A stretch of DNA of 64,000 nt, from assembly GCA_019694435.1 (NCBI GenBank), contig JAIBBZ010000010.1, forward strand, positions 62,001 to 126,000. The letters run 5' to 3'. Source of the DNA: Pirellulales bacterium. Its GTDB lineage: Bacteria > Planctomycetota > Planctomycetia > Pirellulales > JAEUIK01. Below, piece after piece: positions 7,685-17,344 of this stretch (position 1 is the first letter of the stretch; each line of letters begins with the position of its first letter). The translations under genes were made by a program, and so were the position numbers. The notes beneath the pieces were generated by a model that worked only from the letters and a program-made list of their open reading frames with translations, was not told the DNA's origin and did not search any database.

Positions 7685-9813
7685 TTTGCGCGCGGCTCGG
7701 GCCACCCCTGGCGTTCGAGTGCCGCGCGCAGCTCCTCGGGCAGCTTCTGGTCGGCATGCGGGGTAAGCTGATCGAGGCGCCAGGCTTGCTGGGCCTCGGC
7801 AGCCGACTGTGGATATTTGGCCTCGGCCAAGGCCAAGGCCAACTTGGCCCGCCGCACTGCATGGTGCGGGTACGTCTCGACCGCCCGGCGGTAGGCCTGC
7901 ACGGCCGCGTCCAGGTCGACGGGTTTACCCTGCAAATGAAACGCGGCGAGGTACAGGTCGCCGGCGTGCAGCCACGCCGCGCTGCTCGCCGGGCTGGCAT
8001 GCGCGAGCCAGGCGGCAGTTGCCTCGCGAAACGATTCCAGATCGCCGGGCCGCTCAGGGTCTTGCCGGGCCGACTCCAGCTCAAGCTGGGCCAGGTTCGA
8101 CCAAGGCTCGGGCGCCAAGGGATCGGCGGCCGCGGCCTCGAGCAACAAGGCGCGCTGCTCGTCCGGCGGGTTGGGCATGGCTGAGACCGACTCCAATCGT
8201 GCCTGACAAGCGATCACCGGCAAGAACGAGCCGGAGTAGACCAGCAGCATTGCCGCGAGTAGGCACACCGCTGCGACCGCGGCCCGGAGCGGTTGCACGG
8301 CGGCGGCCGCGCTAGCTGGCGGCGCGATGGCCACGGTCAGCGCCACCAACAACCACAAGCTGCCGGCCACACTGGGAAAGCCGATGCCTCCGGCGGCCAG
8401 GAGATTGATCAGCAAAGCGGCCGCACCGTACAGCATCGCGCCACCAAGCGGGGCCATTGAGCGCCTCCAACCGATCAGCAGCAACCACGCCCCGCCGCCG
8501 GCCAGGTAGACCAGCAACAGGTCGATCGCCGTGAGCGGAACACCTATCAGGATGCTGGCCGCGAGCGCGACAATCGGTGCCGCGACCGCTCCCGCGGCGA
8601 TCCAGTGCTCGAGCTGATCGTTGCCGGAGGGTTTCGTCGGCACGCTTGAAGGCTGCACGCCGCTACGAAAGAAACCCACCAGCACGACGGCAAGCAACAC
8701 GCCCGCGAACATCCCCGAATTGGCCCAGGTTTCGAGCACGAAGTTGTGCGGATCAGCGATTTCTTCGCTGGCTTCCGGCAATTTGAACCGGGTGTATTGA
8801 TCGGCGAAGTTGCCGTATCCGACACCCCACCACGGCGACTGCCGGATCATCTGCCCAGTGGCCTGCCAGTATTGAAGCCGGTAGCCGAGCGACTTGGGAG
8901 CTTCGGTCAGGACCTCGCGATCCAGCCCGCCCGTCGCCAGCGCGCCGGCGACAGCCGCGGTAAGCACGACGACGGCCAGCAGCACCCGCGGCCATGAAAT
9001 CCAACCCCGGTGAGCGAAACGCCGCAACGCGAGCACGCCAAGCACCACGGCCCAAGCCACGAGCGCGCTGCGGCTCTTGGTAAGCAGCAGCACCACGCCG
9101 AGCGGCAGACCAACCAACCAGGGGCCCCAGCGAGCCACGAACGACACGGCCGGCACATCGGCGCGCGCGGCCGCCAGCACGACGAGCCACACCAGCAAGA
9201 GCCCAGCCAACGAATTCGTCAGCTCGAACCGGGCCAGGGGTTCCGTGCTTGCCAAGCGCTGCTCGAACAACGCCCTTTGGGCTGAGCCCGGTGGCGCGTC
9301 GATGCCTGCCTCCCGCAGCGACAATTCGGGCTGCGCGCGGTATGCGGCCCGGGTGGCGGGCATCGTGACGGCGTATTGATAGAGCCCCAGCGCCGCTTCG
9401 GCCACGGCCAAGGCGATCATTGCGGCCAACAATGCCCGTGCTGTTGACATGCTCGGAATCAGTTGCCGCAGCAGGAAATAGCTCAATGCCAGCGCGATTT
9501 GTTCGCCGGCGAGGTTCAGCGCCGGGCGCGTCGCACCCTCAGCGGCGCAGGCCACCGCGACGGCGGCCTGGATACCGAACAGCGCCAGCACCAGCAGATC
9601 GATCAGGCGCAACCGGACAGCGCCGACGCGCCCCAGCGCAAGGCACGCCGCCCAGACGGTGCCCAGCAGCAGCCAGGACACGACAAACAACTGGCCACCG
9701 CCGCGCGCGGCCGACATCTCGCTGGGCACCAACGGTCGGGCCACGACGAGCGCCGTGGCACACGCCAAGAGCAGCCCGGCCAGTGGTGGCTGCGGCTTGG
9801 GCGACGGTTTCAT
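7681..9813 (-). CDS. O-antigen ligase family protein with C-terminal TPR region
   Basis: 710 aa. The ATG at 9813 overlaps the stop of the upstream glycosyltransferase gene (ATGA), which fixes the start. About ten to twelve hydrophobic segments occupy residues 15-590. The Wzy_C/O-antigen ligase signature is present: T-K-S-R-S-A-L in a membrane segment, then W-G-V-G-Y-G-N-F followed by D-P-H-N-F-V-L-E. The last 120 residues are soluble and TPR-like (D-P-L-A-P-E-P-W-S-N-L-A-Q-L-E and A-V-Q-A-Y-R-R-A-V). Such proteins polymerise or transfer undecaprenyl-linked glycans at the outer face of the inner membrane, consistent with the phosphoglycosyltransferase gene immediately upstream. Confidence 0.85.
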   Translation of the reverse strand: MKPSPKPQPPLAGLLLACATALVVARPLVPSEMSAARGGGQLFVVSWLLLGTVWAACLALGRVGAVRLRLIDLLVLALFGIQAAVAVACAAEGATRPALNLAGEQIALALSYFLLRQLIPSMSTARALLAAMIALAVAEAALGLYQYAVTMPATRAAYRAQPELSLREAGIDAPPGSAQRALFEQRLASTEPLARFELTNSLAGLLLVWLVVLAAARADVPAVSFVARWGPWLVGLPLGVVLLLTKSRSALVAWAVVLGVLALRRFAHRGWISWPRVLLAVVVLTAAVAGALATGGLDREVLTEAPKSLGYRLQYWQATGQMIRQSPWWGVGYGNFADQYTRFKLPEASEEIADPHNFVLETWANSGMFAGVLLAVVLVGFFRSGVQPSSVPTKPSGNDQLEHWIAAGAVAAPIVALAASILIGVPLTAIDLLLVYLAGGGAWLLLIGWRRSMAPLGGAMLYGAAALLINLLAAGGIGFPSVAGSLWLLVALTVAIAPPASAAAAVQPLRAAVAAVCLLAAMLLVYSGSFLPVIACQARLESVSAMPNPPDEQRALLLEAAAADPLAPEPWSNLAQLELESARQDPERPGDLESFREATAAWLAHASPASSAAWLHAGDLYLAAFHLQGKPVDLDAAVQAYRRAVETYPHHAVRRAKLALALAEAKYPQSAAEAQQAWRLDQLTPHADQKLPEELRAALERQGWPEPRAN

Positions 9814-10991
9814 GACGTGGTCACGACCCCAGTTTTCGATCGCCGTGCCGCTTCGGCCTGTTCGCGGCGCAATTTTCGCCGAGCGCTCGTCTCCAGCACG
9901 CCGATCAGCACCAGCACACAAGCGACCAGCAGCACAATCACGATGGCGCCGCCGAAGTCGACCTGGTGCAGCAACAACGCCCCCAGCCCGGTCGTGGCCG
10001 TCGTGAGGTAAATCGTCAGCACGGCCTGGGTCTTGCTCAGACCCAATTCGACCAGGCGGTGCGAGAAGTGATTCTTGTCGCCTACGAAGGGGCTCAGGCC
10101 CGAACGCAGGCGAATGAGCACGACGGTCGCGGTGTCGTAGAGCGGCACGGCCAGCACGCACAAGGGGGCAAGGATGGCGTGCCGGGGCAGGGCCCCGCCC
10201 GAGAAGGTAGCCATCATCGTGCCCATCGCGATCCAAAAGCCAATGAAATAAGCACCGGCATCACCCATGAAAATCCGGGCCGGCGGTCGATTGTGGAACA
10301 GAAAGCCAGCCAGCGAGCCGACCAGCAGCAGCAAGAAACCCGCGACGAACAACTGAGGGTGATTCGTCGCGGGCTCGGGCGTGAGCAGCATCACGGCCGC
10401 GAGCATGGCCGACGAGATGGCCGCCACGCCGCCCGAGAGCCCGTCCATGTTGTCGAGCATGTTGAAGGAATTGATCAGCCCAACGATCCAGAAGACGCTC
10501 AGCAGGCCGGTCAGCAGGGGCGCATCGAGGAACATCGTCAACCGCCACCCGCCACCAAAGACCAGCAACGCCGCCAGGCCGAATTGAACGCTTAAGCGCA
10601 ACCGCCAATCGAGCGCCCGACGATCGTCGGCCAGGCCCAGGGCCATCATCACCGTACCGGCCGCCACGAGCCCCCATAGCCGCGATGCTTGTTGTTTGAG
10701 CCCTCCCAGATGCGTGGCAGCCCGTTCGGGAAGCTCGATTCCCAAGACCGTGTGGCGCCCAGTCGCGGGCACATCGACCAGCCACAGCGCGACCTGGCCG
10801 GCGGCAATCGTCGCGACGACGCCGAGCCAGATGCCCAACCCTCCGCCCAAGGGCGTGGGATGCTCGTGGACCTTGCGATGCCCCGGGCGATCGACCAGGC
10901 CCCAGGTGCCGGCCTTGCGCCGCACGACGAACAACGCCAGCCAACTGACGAGTGCGGCCGGGATCGTGGCACCAGCGATCAGCTCAATCAC
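9810..10991 (-). CDS. WecA/TagO-like undecaprenyl-phosphate sugar-1-phosphate transferase
   Basis: 393 aa from a GTG start overlapping the stop of the DUF4416 gene (GTGA). It is a polytopic membrane protein with the MraY/WecA family signatures in order: a G-x-G-I-W N-terminal loop, G-L-A-D-D, N-M-L-D-N-M-D-G-L-S-G-G (the catalytic Asp-rich segment), F-M-G-D-A-G-A-Y-F-I-G-F and the H-F-S-H-R-L loop. These enzymes move a sugar-1-phosphate from a UDP-sugar to undecaprenyl phosphate, the first membrane step of O-antigen, teichoic acid or exopolysaccharide synthesis. The position between DUF4416 and an O-antigen ligase suggests a surface glycan rather than peptidoglycan (MraY) role. The sugar cannot be predicted. 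Confidence 0.9.
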   Translation of the reverse strand: MIELIAGATIPAALVSWLALFVVRRKAGTWGLVDRPGHRKVHEHPTPLGGGLGIWLGVVATIAAGQVALWLVDVPATGRHTVLGIELPERAATHLGGLKQQASRLWGLVAAGTVMMALGLADDRRALDWRLRLSVQFGLAALLVFGGGWRLTMFLDAPLLTGLLSVFWIVGLINSFNMLDNMDGLSGGVAAISSAMLAAVMLLTPEPATNHPQLFVAGFLLLLVGSLAGFLFHNRPPARIFMGDAGAYFIGFWIAMGTMMATFSGGALPRHAILAPLCVLAVPLYDTATVVLIRLRSGLSPFVGDKNHFSHRLVELGLSKTQAVLTIYLTTATTGLGALLLHQVDFGGAIVIVLLVACVLVLIGVLETSARRKLRREQAEAARRSKTGVVTTS

Positions 10992-11551
10992 GCGCCTGGT
11001 CCTTCGCTTGGCCGCAGTCCCTGCTGCCGCTGCCGATAGTACTGGCGACACGTCTCCAGAAACTCTTGCACATCGGCCCGACGATAGTCGGCATAGGTCC
11101 ACGCCTGGGGCTGCCACCGGCGATCGCGCACGTGCAGGGTGACCTCGCCGAAAATCCCCTGGCCCAGATACAGACGGTGGGCATGATCCTTGGTCGAGGC
11201 CAACACCAGCTTGGCCGCGGTGACGTAGCCGGGGTCGAGATTCAACGGCCGCGCCTCGGGATGCCTCTGCCAACTAGCATACGTGCTTTCCCAGGCATTG
11301 GTTTGGTGCTTCCAGGCAGGCAGCTCCTCGGGCGGAGCCAGGGGTTCGAAGGCCCACAGCGTTTTCCACAAGCCCGGGCCCATCGACGGCGCGTAATAGT
11401 CGGTCTCGGCAAACTCAAAGCGGGGGCCTTCGAGCGCCACGGCGCCCCAGGCGGCGACGGCCTGCTCGCGCCCCCAGTCGAGAGCTGCTTCATAGCGGCT
11501 GAAGGCCGCTAGAATCCGTAACACCGGCGGGTGCGGGTGCGGATGGCCCAT
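10988..11551 (-). CDS. DUF4416 family protein
   Basis: 187 aa from ATG 11551, matching the usual family length; upstream in-frame starts lie inside the end of proS. Recognised DUF4416 features are F-A-E-T-D-Y-Y-A-P-S-M-G-P, then L-N-L-D-P-G-Y-V-T-A-A-K-L-V-L-A-S-T-K-D and a C-terminal W-T-Y-A-D-Y-R segment. The family is conserved in deltaproteobacteria, planctomycetes and relatives but has no assigned activity. The gene lies 43 bases after proS and overlaps the following glycosyltransferase gene, so it is probably part of the same transcript. Confidence 0.85.
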   Translation of the reverse strand: MGHPHPHPPVLRILAAFSRYEAALDWGREQAVAAWGAVALEGPRFEFAETDYYAPSMGPGLWKTLWAFEPLAPPEELPAWKHQTNAWESTYASWQRHPEARPLNLDPGYVTAAKLVLASTKDHAHRLYLGQGIFGEVTLHVRDRRWQPQAWTYADYRRADVQEFLETCRQYYRQRQQGLRPSEGPGA

Positions 11552-11594
11552 GGCGTGCAGCTTCGTGGCCCAAGGAAAGGGGCAGTCGACGCGC

Positions 11595-13328
11595 TTACCG
11601 GCCCACCTGGCAGGCCGCTTCGACCAAGAGCCGCTGGATGGTCTGCGCTGCGTCGGCCAGGGGGATATTGGTCGGCTCCGCATCGCGTCGCCACTTGATC
11701 TCCAACTGCCCAGCCTTCAAGCCTCGGTCCCCCACGACCACGCGCAACGGGATGCCGATCAGGTCGGCATCCTTGAATTTGACCCCGGCGCGGACATCCC
11801 GGTCGTCGAGCAGCGTCTCGATCCCGGCTGCCTCGAGTTCGTCGTGCAGTCGCTCGGCAGCGGCGAGCACTTCTGGCTGCGAAACGTTCAAGGGATCGAC
11901 GATCACCTGGTAGGGCGCCAGCGCCAAAGGCCAGATGATGCCGGCAGCGTCGTGCGAAGTTTCGATCAACGCGGCCAGCATCCGGCTGACGCCGATCCCG
12001 TAGCAGCCCATGATCATCGTGTGCTGCGTTTCCTGGGCGTCGAGAAATTTGGCGGCCAGCGCATCGGAGTACTTCGTGCCGAGCTTGAACACGTGGCCCA
12101 CCTCGATCGCCTTGCGCAGTTCGAGCGTCTGCTGGCAGCGCGGACAGGGATCGCCGGCCACGACGTTGCGCAAGTCGGCCAACGCCTCGACTTGGAAGTC
12201 ACGGCCGAGATTAGCCCCGGTGTAATGCTTGTCAGCCTCGTTGGCGCCGACCACCGCATCGGCGACCGCGGCCACGTCGTAGTCGGCCAGGATGCGAATC
12301 TTCAGGCCGCACGGCCCGGCAAACCCGACCGGCGCCCCGGTCGCGCGCTCGATCACGTCCGGCGGCGCGAGGACGAGTTGTGCGGCGCCGCTGGCGCGGC
12401 GGACCTTGCCCTCGTTGGCCTCGTGATCGCCGCGCAGCAACACTGCCAGCGGCTGCTCGTCGGCCAGGTAGATCAGCGTCTTCAGCACCTGTTCCGGACG
12501 GCATTTGAGCAGTTTGCTCACCTGCTCGATGCTGCCGACCTGCGGAGTGTCGACCTTGGTCAGCGGCTTGCTGCTCGCAGCGGCCGTACGTCCGGCGCGC
12601 TGGCCGGTTTCCGCCCGCTCGAGGTTGGCCGCATAGCCGCAGCCCGGGCAATGCACGACGGTGTCCTCGCCGTTCTCGGCCGGGACCATGAATTCATGGC
12701 TGGCATCGCCGCCGATCGGACCGCTTTCGGCCTCGACCGGCAGGTAGGGGAGCCCGCAACGCGCAAAGACGCGGCAGTAGGCGTCGTACATCTTCTGGTA
12801 GCTGGCCTGCAGCCCCTCGACGCTCGTGTCGAAGCTGTAGGCGTCTTTCATCAAGAACTCGCTGGTCCGCAGCACGCCGAACCTCGGACGTTCTTCGTTG
12901 CGATACTTGGTCTGGATTTGGTAGAGCGTGATCGGCAATTGCCGGTAGCTGGAAATGTGGTGCGCCACCAGGTCGGTGATCACCTCCTCGTGCGTAGGAC
13001 CCAGCGCCAGGTGAATGTCGCGGTTCTGCCGGCGGACCTTGAACTGGATCAACACCGAACCGAACGCCGAGATGCGACCGCTCTGCTCGAACAGCGAAAT
13101 CGGCATCAAACCCGGCATCAGCAATTCGATCGCCCCGGCGCGGTCCATTTCTTCGCGCACGATCCGCTCGGCCTTTTTGAGCGCCCGCAGCCCGAGCGGC
13201 AGGTAGGTGTAGGCCCCGGCCATGAGCTGGTTGACCATGCCGGCGCGCAACATCAGCACGTGGCTGGGGATTTCCGCCCCCTCGGGCGATTCCTTCATGG
13301 TGGGGATGAACGTTTGGGTCCAGCGCAC
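11595..13328 (-). CDS. proS: Prolyl-tRNA synthetase, bacterial type with editing domain
   Basis: 577 aa, close to the E. coli enzyme. Class II motifs are visible: the G-P-T-H-E-E-V stretch, motif 2 ([20 protein letters not shown]) and motif 3 (G-C-Y-G-I-G-V-S-R). Between motifs 2 and 3 lies the YbaK-like INS editing domain (about residues 230-390), which hydrolyses Ala-tRNA(Pro), including a K-T-L-I-Y segment and an R-G-D-H-E-A-N-E motif. The anticodon-binding domain ends the protein. It charges tRNA(Pro) with proline in the cytoplasm and is the first gene of a minus-strand cluster leading into glycan genes. Confidence 0.97.
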   Translation of the reverse strand: MRWTQTFIPTMKESPEGAEIPSHVLMLRAGMVNQLMAGAYTYLPLGLRALKKAERIVREEMDRAGAIELLMPGLMPISLFEQSGRISAFGSVLIQFKVRRQNRDIHLALGPTHEEVITDLVAHHISSYRQLPITLYQIQTKYRNEERPRFGVLRTSEFLMKDAYSFDTSVEGLQASYQKMYDAYCRVFARCGLPYLPVEAESGPIGGDASHEFMVPAENGEDTVVHCPGCGYAANLERAETGQRAGRTAAASSKPLTKVDTPQVGSIEQVSKLLKCRPEQVLKTLIYLADEQPLAVLLRGDHEANEGKVRRASGAAQLVLAPPDVIERATGAPVGFAGPCGLKIRILADYDVAAVADAVVGANEADKHYTGANLGRDFQVEALADLRNVVAGDPCPRCQQTLELRKAIEVGHVFKLGTKYSDALAAKFLDAQETQHTMIMGCYGIGVSRMLAALIETSHDAAGIIWPLALAPYQVIVDPLNVSQPEVLAAAERLHDELEAAGIETLLDDRDVRAGVKFKDADLIGIPLRVVVGDRGLKAGQLEIKWRRDAEPTNIPLADAAQTIQRLLVEAACQVGR

Positions 13329-13474
13329 GAAAACCTCGGCATGGGCTGCGGTCGATGTTGCTTCCGCCTCGCTCGAAATTGAGGCGCGGTTCGCGAAAAC
13401 CGTTCGCGCGGCATTCTACGGAAAGCCCGCAGGTTGAGTAAGGCGAGTCGCCGCCGCCGCGGCGGGGCCTTGCC

Positions 13475-13503
13475 TTGTGGGGCAGTCGAGCGCGTCCTAG
13501 AAT
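13475..13503 (+). promoter_or_regulatory. Promoter candidate for the YhaM/RNase R pair
   Basis: TTGTGG (13475-13480), a 17-base spacer and TAGAAT (13498-13503) precede the exonuclease start at 13599 by about 95 bases. On the opposite strand another TAGAAT (13418-13413) could serve proS, but no good -35 accompanies it. Confidence 0.4.
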
Positions 13504-13598
13504 CCAGGCCATAGCGATCGATTGCACCTGGTTCTTGCCCGATCTGGCGGCCGCGCCGGGGTTCGGTCCAAGCGCGGCAACCTGAGAGGCGCGGCATC

Positions 13599-14585
13599 AT
13601 GGTCCGGCGGTTCATTGCGGAACTGGGTCACCAGGAACACATCGAAGAGGTCTACCTCGCCTCGGGCAAGCAACTGCGCCCCAACAAGAACGGCGACCTC
13701 TATCTCCAGGTCGAGCTGGCCGATCGCTCGGGCACCGTAACGGCCCGGCTGTGGAACGCCAACGACACAGTCTATCGCGCCTTCGAAGACGGCGATTTCG
13801 TCCGGGTCACCGGCACGGCCCAGGTTTACCAGGGCTCGATGCAGATGATCGCTACGCGCATCGCCCGGGTAAGCCCCGAGGAAGTCGACGCGGACGATTT
13901 TCTGGCGCAGCCCGCCGTGCCGGTCGACACGTTGTTGCGCCGGCTGCAGGCATTGCTGCGCTCGCAACAAGATCCGCAGCTCAAGGCGCTGGCCGAATGC
14001 TTTCTGCAGGACGCCGCCTTGATGCGCAAGTTGTGCCGCGCGCCGGCCGGCGTGAAGCATCATCACGCCTACCTGGGCGGCCTGCTCGAACACGTCGTCA
14101 GCCTGATGAATGTCGTCGACCGCGTCGTCGAGCTGTATCCGCAGCTGAACCGCGACTTGATGCTCTTGGGCGCCTTGCTCCACGATCTGGGCAAGGTCGA
14201 CGAGCTCGACTTCGAACGCGCGTCGCTGGGCTATACCGACTCGGGCCAATTGCTCGGCCACCTCGTGCTGGCCATCTCGCTCTTGGACGAGAAGCTGCAG
14301 GAAGTCGCCCGGCAGACGGGCCAGGCGGTGCCCGAGGAACTCGTGCTGCGTCTCAAGCACATGATCGTGAGCCACCACGGGCAATACGAATTCGGCAGTC
14401 CCAAGGTGCCGATGACTCCCGAGGCGCTGGCGTTGCACTATCTCGACAGCCTCGACGCCAAGCTGCACTGTTTCCAGCAATTGATGGATGAAGACCCGAA
14501 CGTCGAAAGCTCGTGGACGCTGTACCACCAATCGCTGGGACGAAAGTTGTTCAAAGGTCGCGGTGCTTCGGCGGGCGCGTCATGA
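13599..14585 (+). CDS. YhaM-like 3'-5' exoribonuclease (OB-fold plus HD domain)
   Basis: 328 aa; B. subtilis YhaM is of similar size. Residues 1-95 form an OB-fold nucleic acid-binding domain (L-Y-L-Q-V-E-L-A-D-R-S-G-T-V-T-A-R-L-W). Residues 145-300 form an HD hydrolase domain with the metal ligands H-H-H-A-Y-L-G-G-L-L-E-H, H-D-L-G-K and a later S-H-H-G-Q. Family members degrade RNA (and in vitro DNA) from the 3' end. Its stop codon overlaps the RNase R start (ATGA), so the two nucleases are probably made together. Confidence 0.9.
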   Translation: MVRRFIAELGHQEHIEEVYLASGKQLRPNKNGDLYLQVELADRSGTVTARLWNANDTVYRAFEDGDFVRVTGTAQVYQGSMQMIATRIARVSPEEVDADDFLAQPAVPVDTLLRRLQALLRSQQDPQLKALAECFLQDAALMRKLCRAPAGVKHHHAYLGGLLEHVVSLMNVVDRVVELYPQLNRDLMLLGALLHDLGKVDELDFERASLGYTDSGQLLGHLVLAISLLDEKLQEVARQTGQAVPEELVLRLKHMIVSHHGQYEFGSPKVPMTPEALALHYLDSLDAKLHCFQQLMDEDPNVESSWTLYHQSLGRKLFKGRGASAGAS

Positions 14586-16972
14586 ATGCCGACGACGAAC
14601 CGCTGGCTGCAGACGCAGATGATCCCGCGGGCGACGACGCTTCGCCGCCGGAGGCGAGCAACGAGGGGGACGATTCGCTCGCCGGCCGGGTGCTGGCGCT
14701 GGTACGGACGCCGGGCTATCGGCCCGCCAAACCGAGCGTGATCGCCAAACTGCTGGGCCTGAACGCCACGGAAAACCGGGCGCTGGCCCGGCTCGTCAAG
14801 CGGCTCGTGAAACGCGGTGAACTGAATTACGGCCCGCGCCACCTGGTCGAAGCCGGCACGCAGCCGCCGGCGCATCCGGCCCCGCCCACGCGCGCGGCGC
14901 GGCCACGCACTGGCCAAGAAGCCGGACTGACCGGCACCTTTATCCGCAAGGCGGGCGGCTTCGGCTTCGTACGCCTCAAGCGCCCCTCGGGTAGCGAACC
15001 GGGCGACGACATCTTCATTCCGGCCAAGGCCACGGGCGACGCCTCGACCGGGGATACGGTGCTCGTGCGTTTGACCCGCGACGGCCGCTACGGCGCCGGG
15101 AATCGCCAAGGTGAAATCGTCCGCATTGTCGAGCGCGACACGCACCAGTTTGTCGGCACCTATTTCGAGACCGGCGGCTCCGGCTACGTGCAGGTCGACG
15201 GCACGCTGTTTGCCGCGCCGATCTTCGTCGGCGACGCCGGCGCCAAGAGCGCTCGCCCCGACGATAAGGTCGTCTTCGAAATGGTGCGGTTTCCGTCACC
15301 GGCACACGACGGTGAAGGCGTAATCACCGAGGTGCTCGGAGCCCGCGGCCAGCCGGGCGTCGACACCTTGTCGATCGTCCGCGAGTTCGAGCTGCCCGAG
15401 GTATTCGACGAAGACGTGCTGGAGCAGTGCCGCCAACAGGCCGAATTGTTCGACGAAACGAACCTGGGCGACCGCACCGACTTCACGGCCGAAACGGTGA
15501 TCACGATCGACCCGGTCGATGCCCGCGATTTCGACGACGCCATTTCGCTCGTCGAGCAAGAAAACGGCCATTGGCTGCTAGGGGTGCATATCGCCGACGT
15601 GGCGCATTTCGTCCCGCCCAAAACGGCGCTCGACCGCGAGGCCTATGCCCGCGCGACGAGCGTCTACTTGCCCGACCGGGTGCTGCCGATGCTGCCGGAG
15701 CTGATCTCCAACAGCCTGGCAAGCCTGCAGCCCGACCGCGTGCGGTACACCAAGTCGGCGATCATCGAGTTTTCGCCCGAAGGGGTCCCGGTGCATGTCG
15801 AGCTGCACCGCTCGGCGATCCGCAGCCAGCGGCGCTTCGCGTATGAGGAGGTCGACGACTACCTGGCCGCGCCTGACGGCTGGCGGGCGAAGCTGACGCC
15901 GGTTGTCCACGCGCTGCTCGAGCGGATGCACCGGCTGGCCATGATCCTCCGCCGGCGGCGATTTGCGCGCGGCGCGCTGGAGCTGTCGATGCCCGAGGTC
16001 AAGATCGACCTCGACCGCGAGGGGCGCGTGAGCGGCGCCCACCGTGTGCAGAACACCACCAGCCACCAAATCATCGAAGAGTTCATGCTCGCGGCCAACA
16101 TCGCCGTGGCCGAAAAACTCCATGCAGCGGGTTGGCCGTTCTTGCGCCGCATCCATCCTACGCCCGACCCGCGCAAACAGAAGCTCTTGACCGATTTCGT
16201 CAACGAGCTGGGGTTCGCGGTCGACAGCCTGGAAAGCCGTTTCGAACTGCAGAAGCTGCTGAACCGCGTCGTCGGGCACCCGGCCGAATACGCCGTCAAC
16301 TATGCCGTCTTGCGCAGCCTGCAACGGGCCGTCTACAGCCCGATCGAAGAAGGCCATTATGCCCTAGCGAGCGATTGCTATTGCCACTTCACGTCGCCCA
16401 TTCGCCGGTATCCCGACCTGACGATCCACCGGCTGGTCGATGCGCTGCTACTGGGACGCAAGGTGCGCCACGACCTGGGCGAGCTGGCCGCTCAAGGCGA
16501 GCACTGCTCGGAACGCGAACAACGTGCCGAGGCGGCCGAGCGCGAACTGATCAAGCTCAAGTTGCTGCATTACCTCAGCGAGCGAATTGGCGATGAGCTG
16601 CGGGCCGTCGTGACCGGCGTCGAAGACTACGGCTTGTTTGTCCAGGGACTGGAGCTGCCCGCCGAAGGACTGATCCACATCACTTCGCTGCAGGACGACT
16701 TTTACCGTTACGACCGGGCCTCGCACACGTTGACCGGCCGCCGTGCTGGGAACGCTTTTCGCCTGGGCGATATCCTGCAAGTCGTCGTCGCCCGGGTCGA
16801 TCTCGACCGTCGCGAGCTGGATTTCAGGCTTGCAGGGCGCGAAGCCTCGCCGCGCACTCCGCGACCGGAGCGTTCGCCGCGCGGCGACCGCCGCGGCACG
16901 TCGCGGCAGCCGGGCAAGACCCCGCAGCATCGCCCCCCGAACAAGGGCCGGCCCAAGCGCGGAAGGCGCTGA
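14582..16972 (+). CDS. rnr: Ribonuclease R
   Basis: 796 aa from the ATG that overlaps the preceding stop codon. Domain order is typical: an acidic N-terminus, a winged-helix segment (about 35-90), cold-shock/OB domains (about 115-290), the RNB catalytic domain (about 300-640) with the acidic site I-D-P-V-D-A-R-D-F-D-D-A, and an S1 domain (about 670-760) with G-V-E-D-Y-G-L-F-V. The basic Arg/Pro/Lys-rich tail is also seen in other RNase R proteins. It is a processive 3'-5' exoribonuclease able to digest structured RNA, acting in mRNA and rRNA quality control. Confidence 0.95.
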   Translation: MNADDEPLAADADDPAGDDASPPEASNEGDDSLAGRVLALVRTPGYRPAKPSVIAKLLGLNATENRALARLVKRLVKRGELNYGPRHLVEAGTQPPAHPAPPTRAARPRTGQEAGLTGTFIRKAGGFGFVRLKRPSGSEPGDDIFIPAKATGDASTGDTVLVRLTRDGRYGAGNRQGEIVRIVERDTHQFVGTYFETGGSGYVQVDGTLFAAPIFVGDAGAKSARPDDKVVFEMVRFPSPAHDGEGVITEVLGARGQPGVDTLSIVREFELPEVFDEDVLEQCRQQAELFDETNLGDRTDFTAETVITIDPVDARDFDDAISLVEQENGHWLLGVHIADVAHFVPPKTALDREAYARATSVYLPDRVLPMLPELISNSLASLQPDRVRYTKSAIIEFSPEGVPVHVELHRSAIRSQRRFAYEEVDDYLAAPDGWRAKLTPVVHALLERMHRLAMILRRRRFARGALELSMPEVKIDLDREGRVSGAHRVQNTTSHQIIEEFMLAANIAVAEKLHAAGWPFLRRIHPTPDPRKQKLLTDFVNELGFAVDSLESRFELQKLLNRVVGHPAEYAVNYAVLRSLQRAVYSPIEEGHYALASDCYCHFTSPIRRYPDLTIHRLVDALLLGRKVRHDLGELAAQGEHCSEREQRAEAAERELIKLKLLHYLSERIGDELRAVVTGVEDYGLFVQGLELPAEGLIHITSLQDDFYRYDRASHTLTGRRAGNAFRLGDILQVVVARVDLDRRELDFRLAGREASPRTPRPERSPRGDRRGTSRQPGKTPQHRPPNKGRPKRGRR

Positions 16973-17008
16973 AGCCGCATTGCGCTTCGCACGCTTAGCG
17001 CCGCGGGC

Positions 17009-17344
17009 TCAGTTGCCCAGCACCGAGTAGACGTAATCGGACAGGGCCTGCCTCTCCGTCGAATTCAGACTCGCTCGCCCCGACATGTCGTCGATCAGGT
17101 GATTCCATTCGCTGGGGCTGTAGCTGGTGATCTTCTTGGCCGAATGGCACTCGGTGCAGCGCCCGGTATAGAGGGCGCGGCCAAGATCGATGCCGCTGAG
17201 ATTCGTTCCGGTCACGGGCGTAGGGCTCGTGGCCTGCGTCACGCTGCTCGACTTCGAATTGTGCGAGCAGCCGTTTGAGACCAGCGCAACGACGCCGCAC
17301 AACGCCAGCGCATAGCGCAGCCCTTGGTGCGCGCAAGTGAACAT
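17009..17344 (-). CDS. Small monohaem c-type cytochrome lipoprotein
   Basis: 111 aa from ATG 17344. The N-terminus is a lipoprotein signal ending V-S-N-G-C. A Ser/Thr-rich linker leads to a compact cytochrome c domain with one CTECH haem site and a C-terminal helix L-S-D-Y-V-Y-S-V-L. In-frame codons upstream would bury the signal sequence and are disfavoured. The distal axial ligand is not obvious: the only later Met is M-S-G. The gene is divergent from the porin-cytochrome gene, and its product could pass electrons to or from it in the periplasm. Confidence 0.8.
   Translation of the reverse strand: MFTCAHQGLRYALALCGVVALVSNGCSHNSKSSSVTQATSPTPVTGTNLSGIDLGRALYTGRCTECHSAKKITSYSPSEWNHLIDDMSGRASLNSTERQALSDYVYSVLGN

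Noticed and set aside
11550..13382. A 610-codon open frame on the plus strand
   Set aside because: It is antisense to proS, which has all class II synthetase motifs. The plus-strand product has no recognisable feature.
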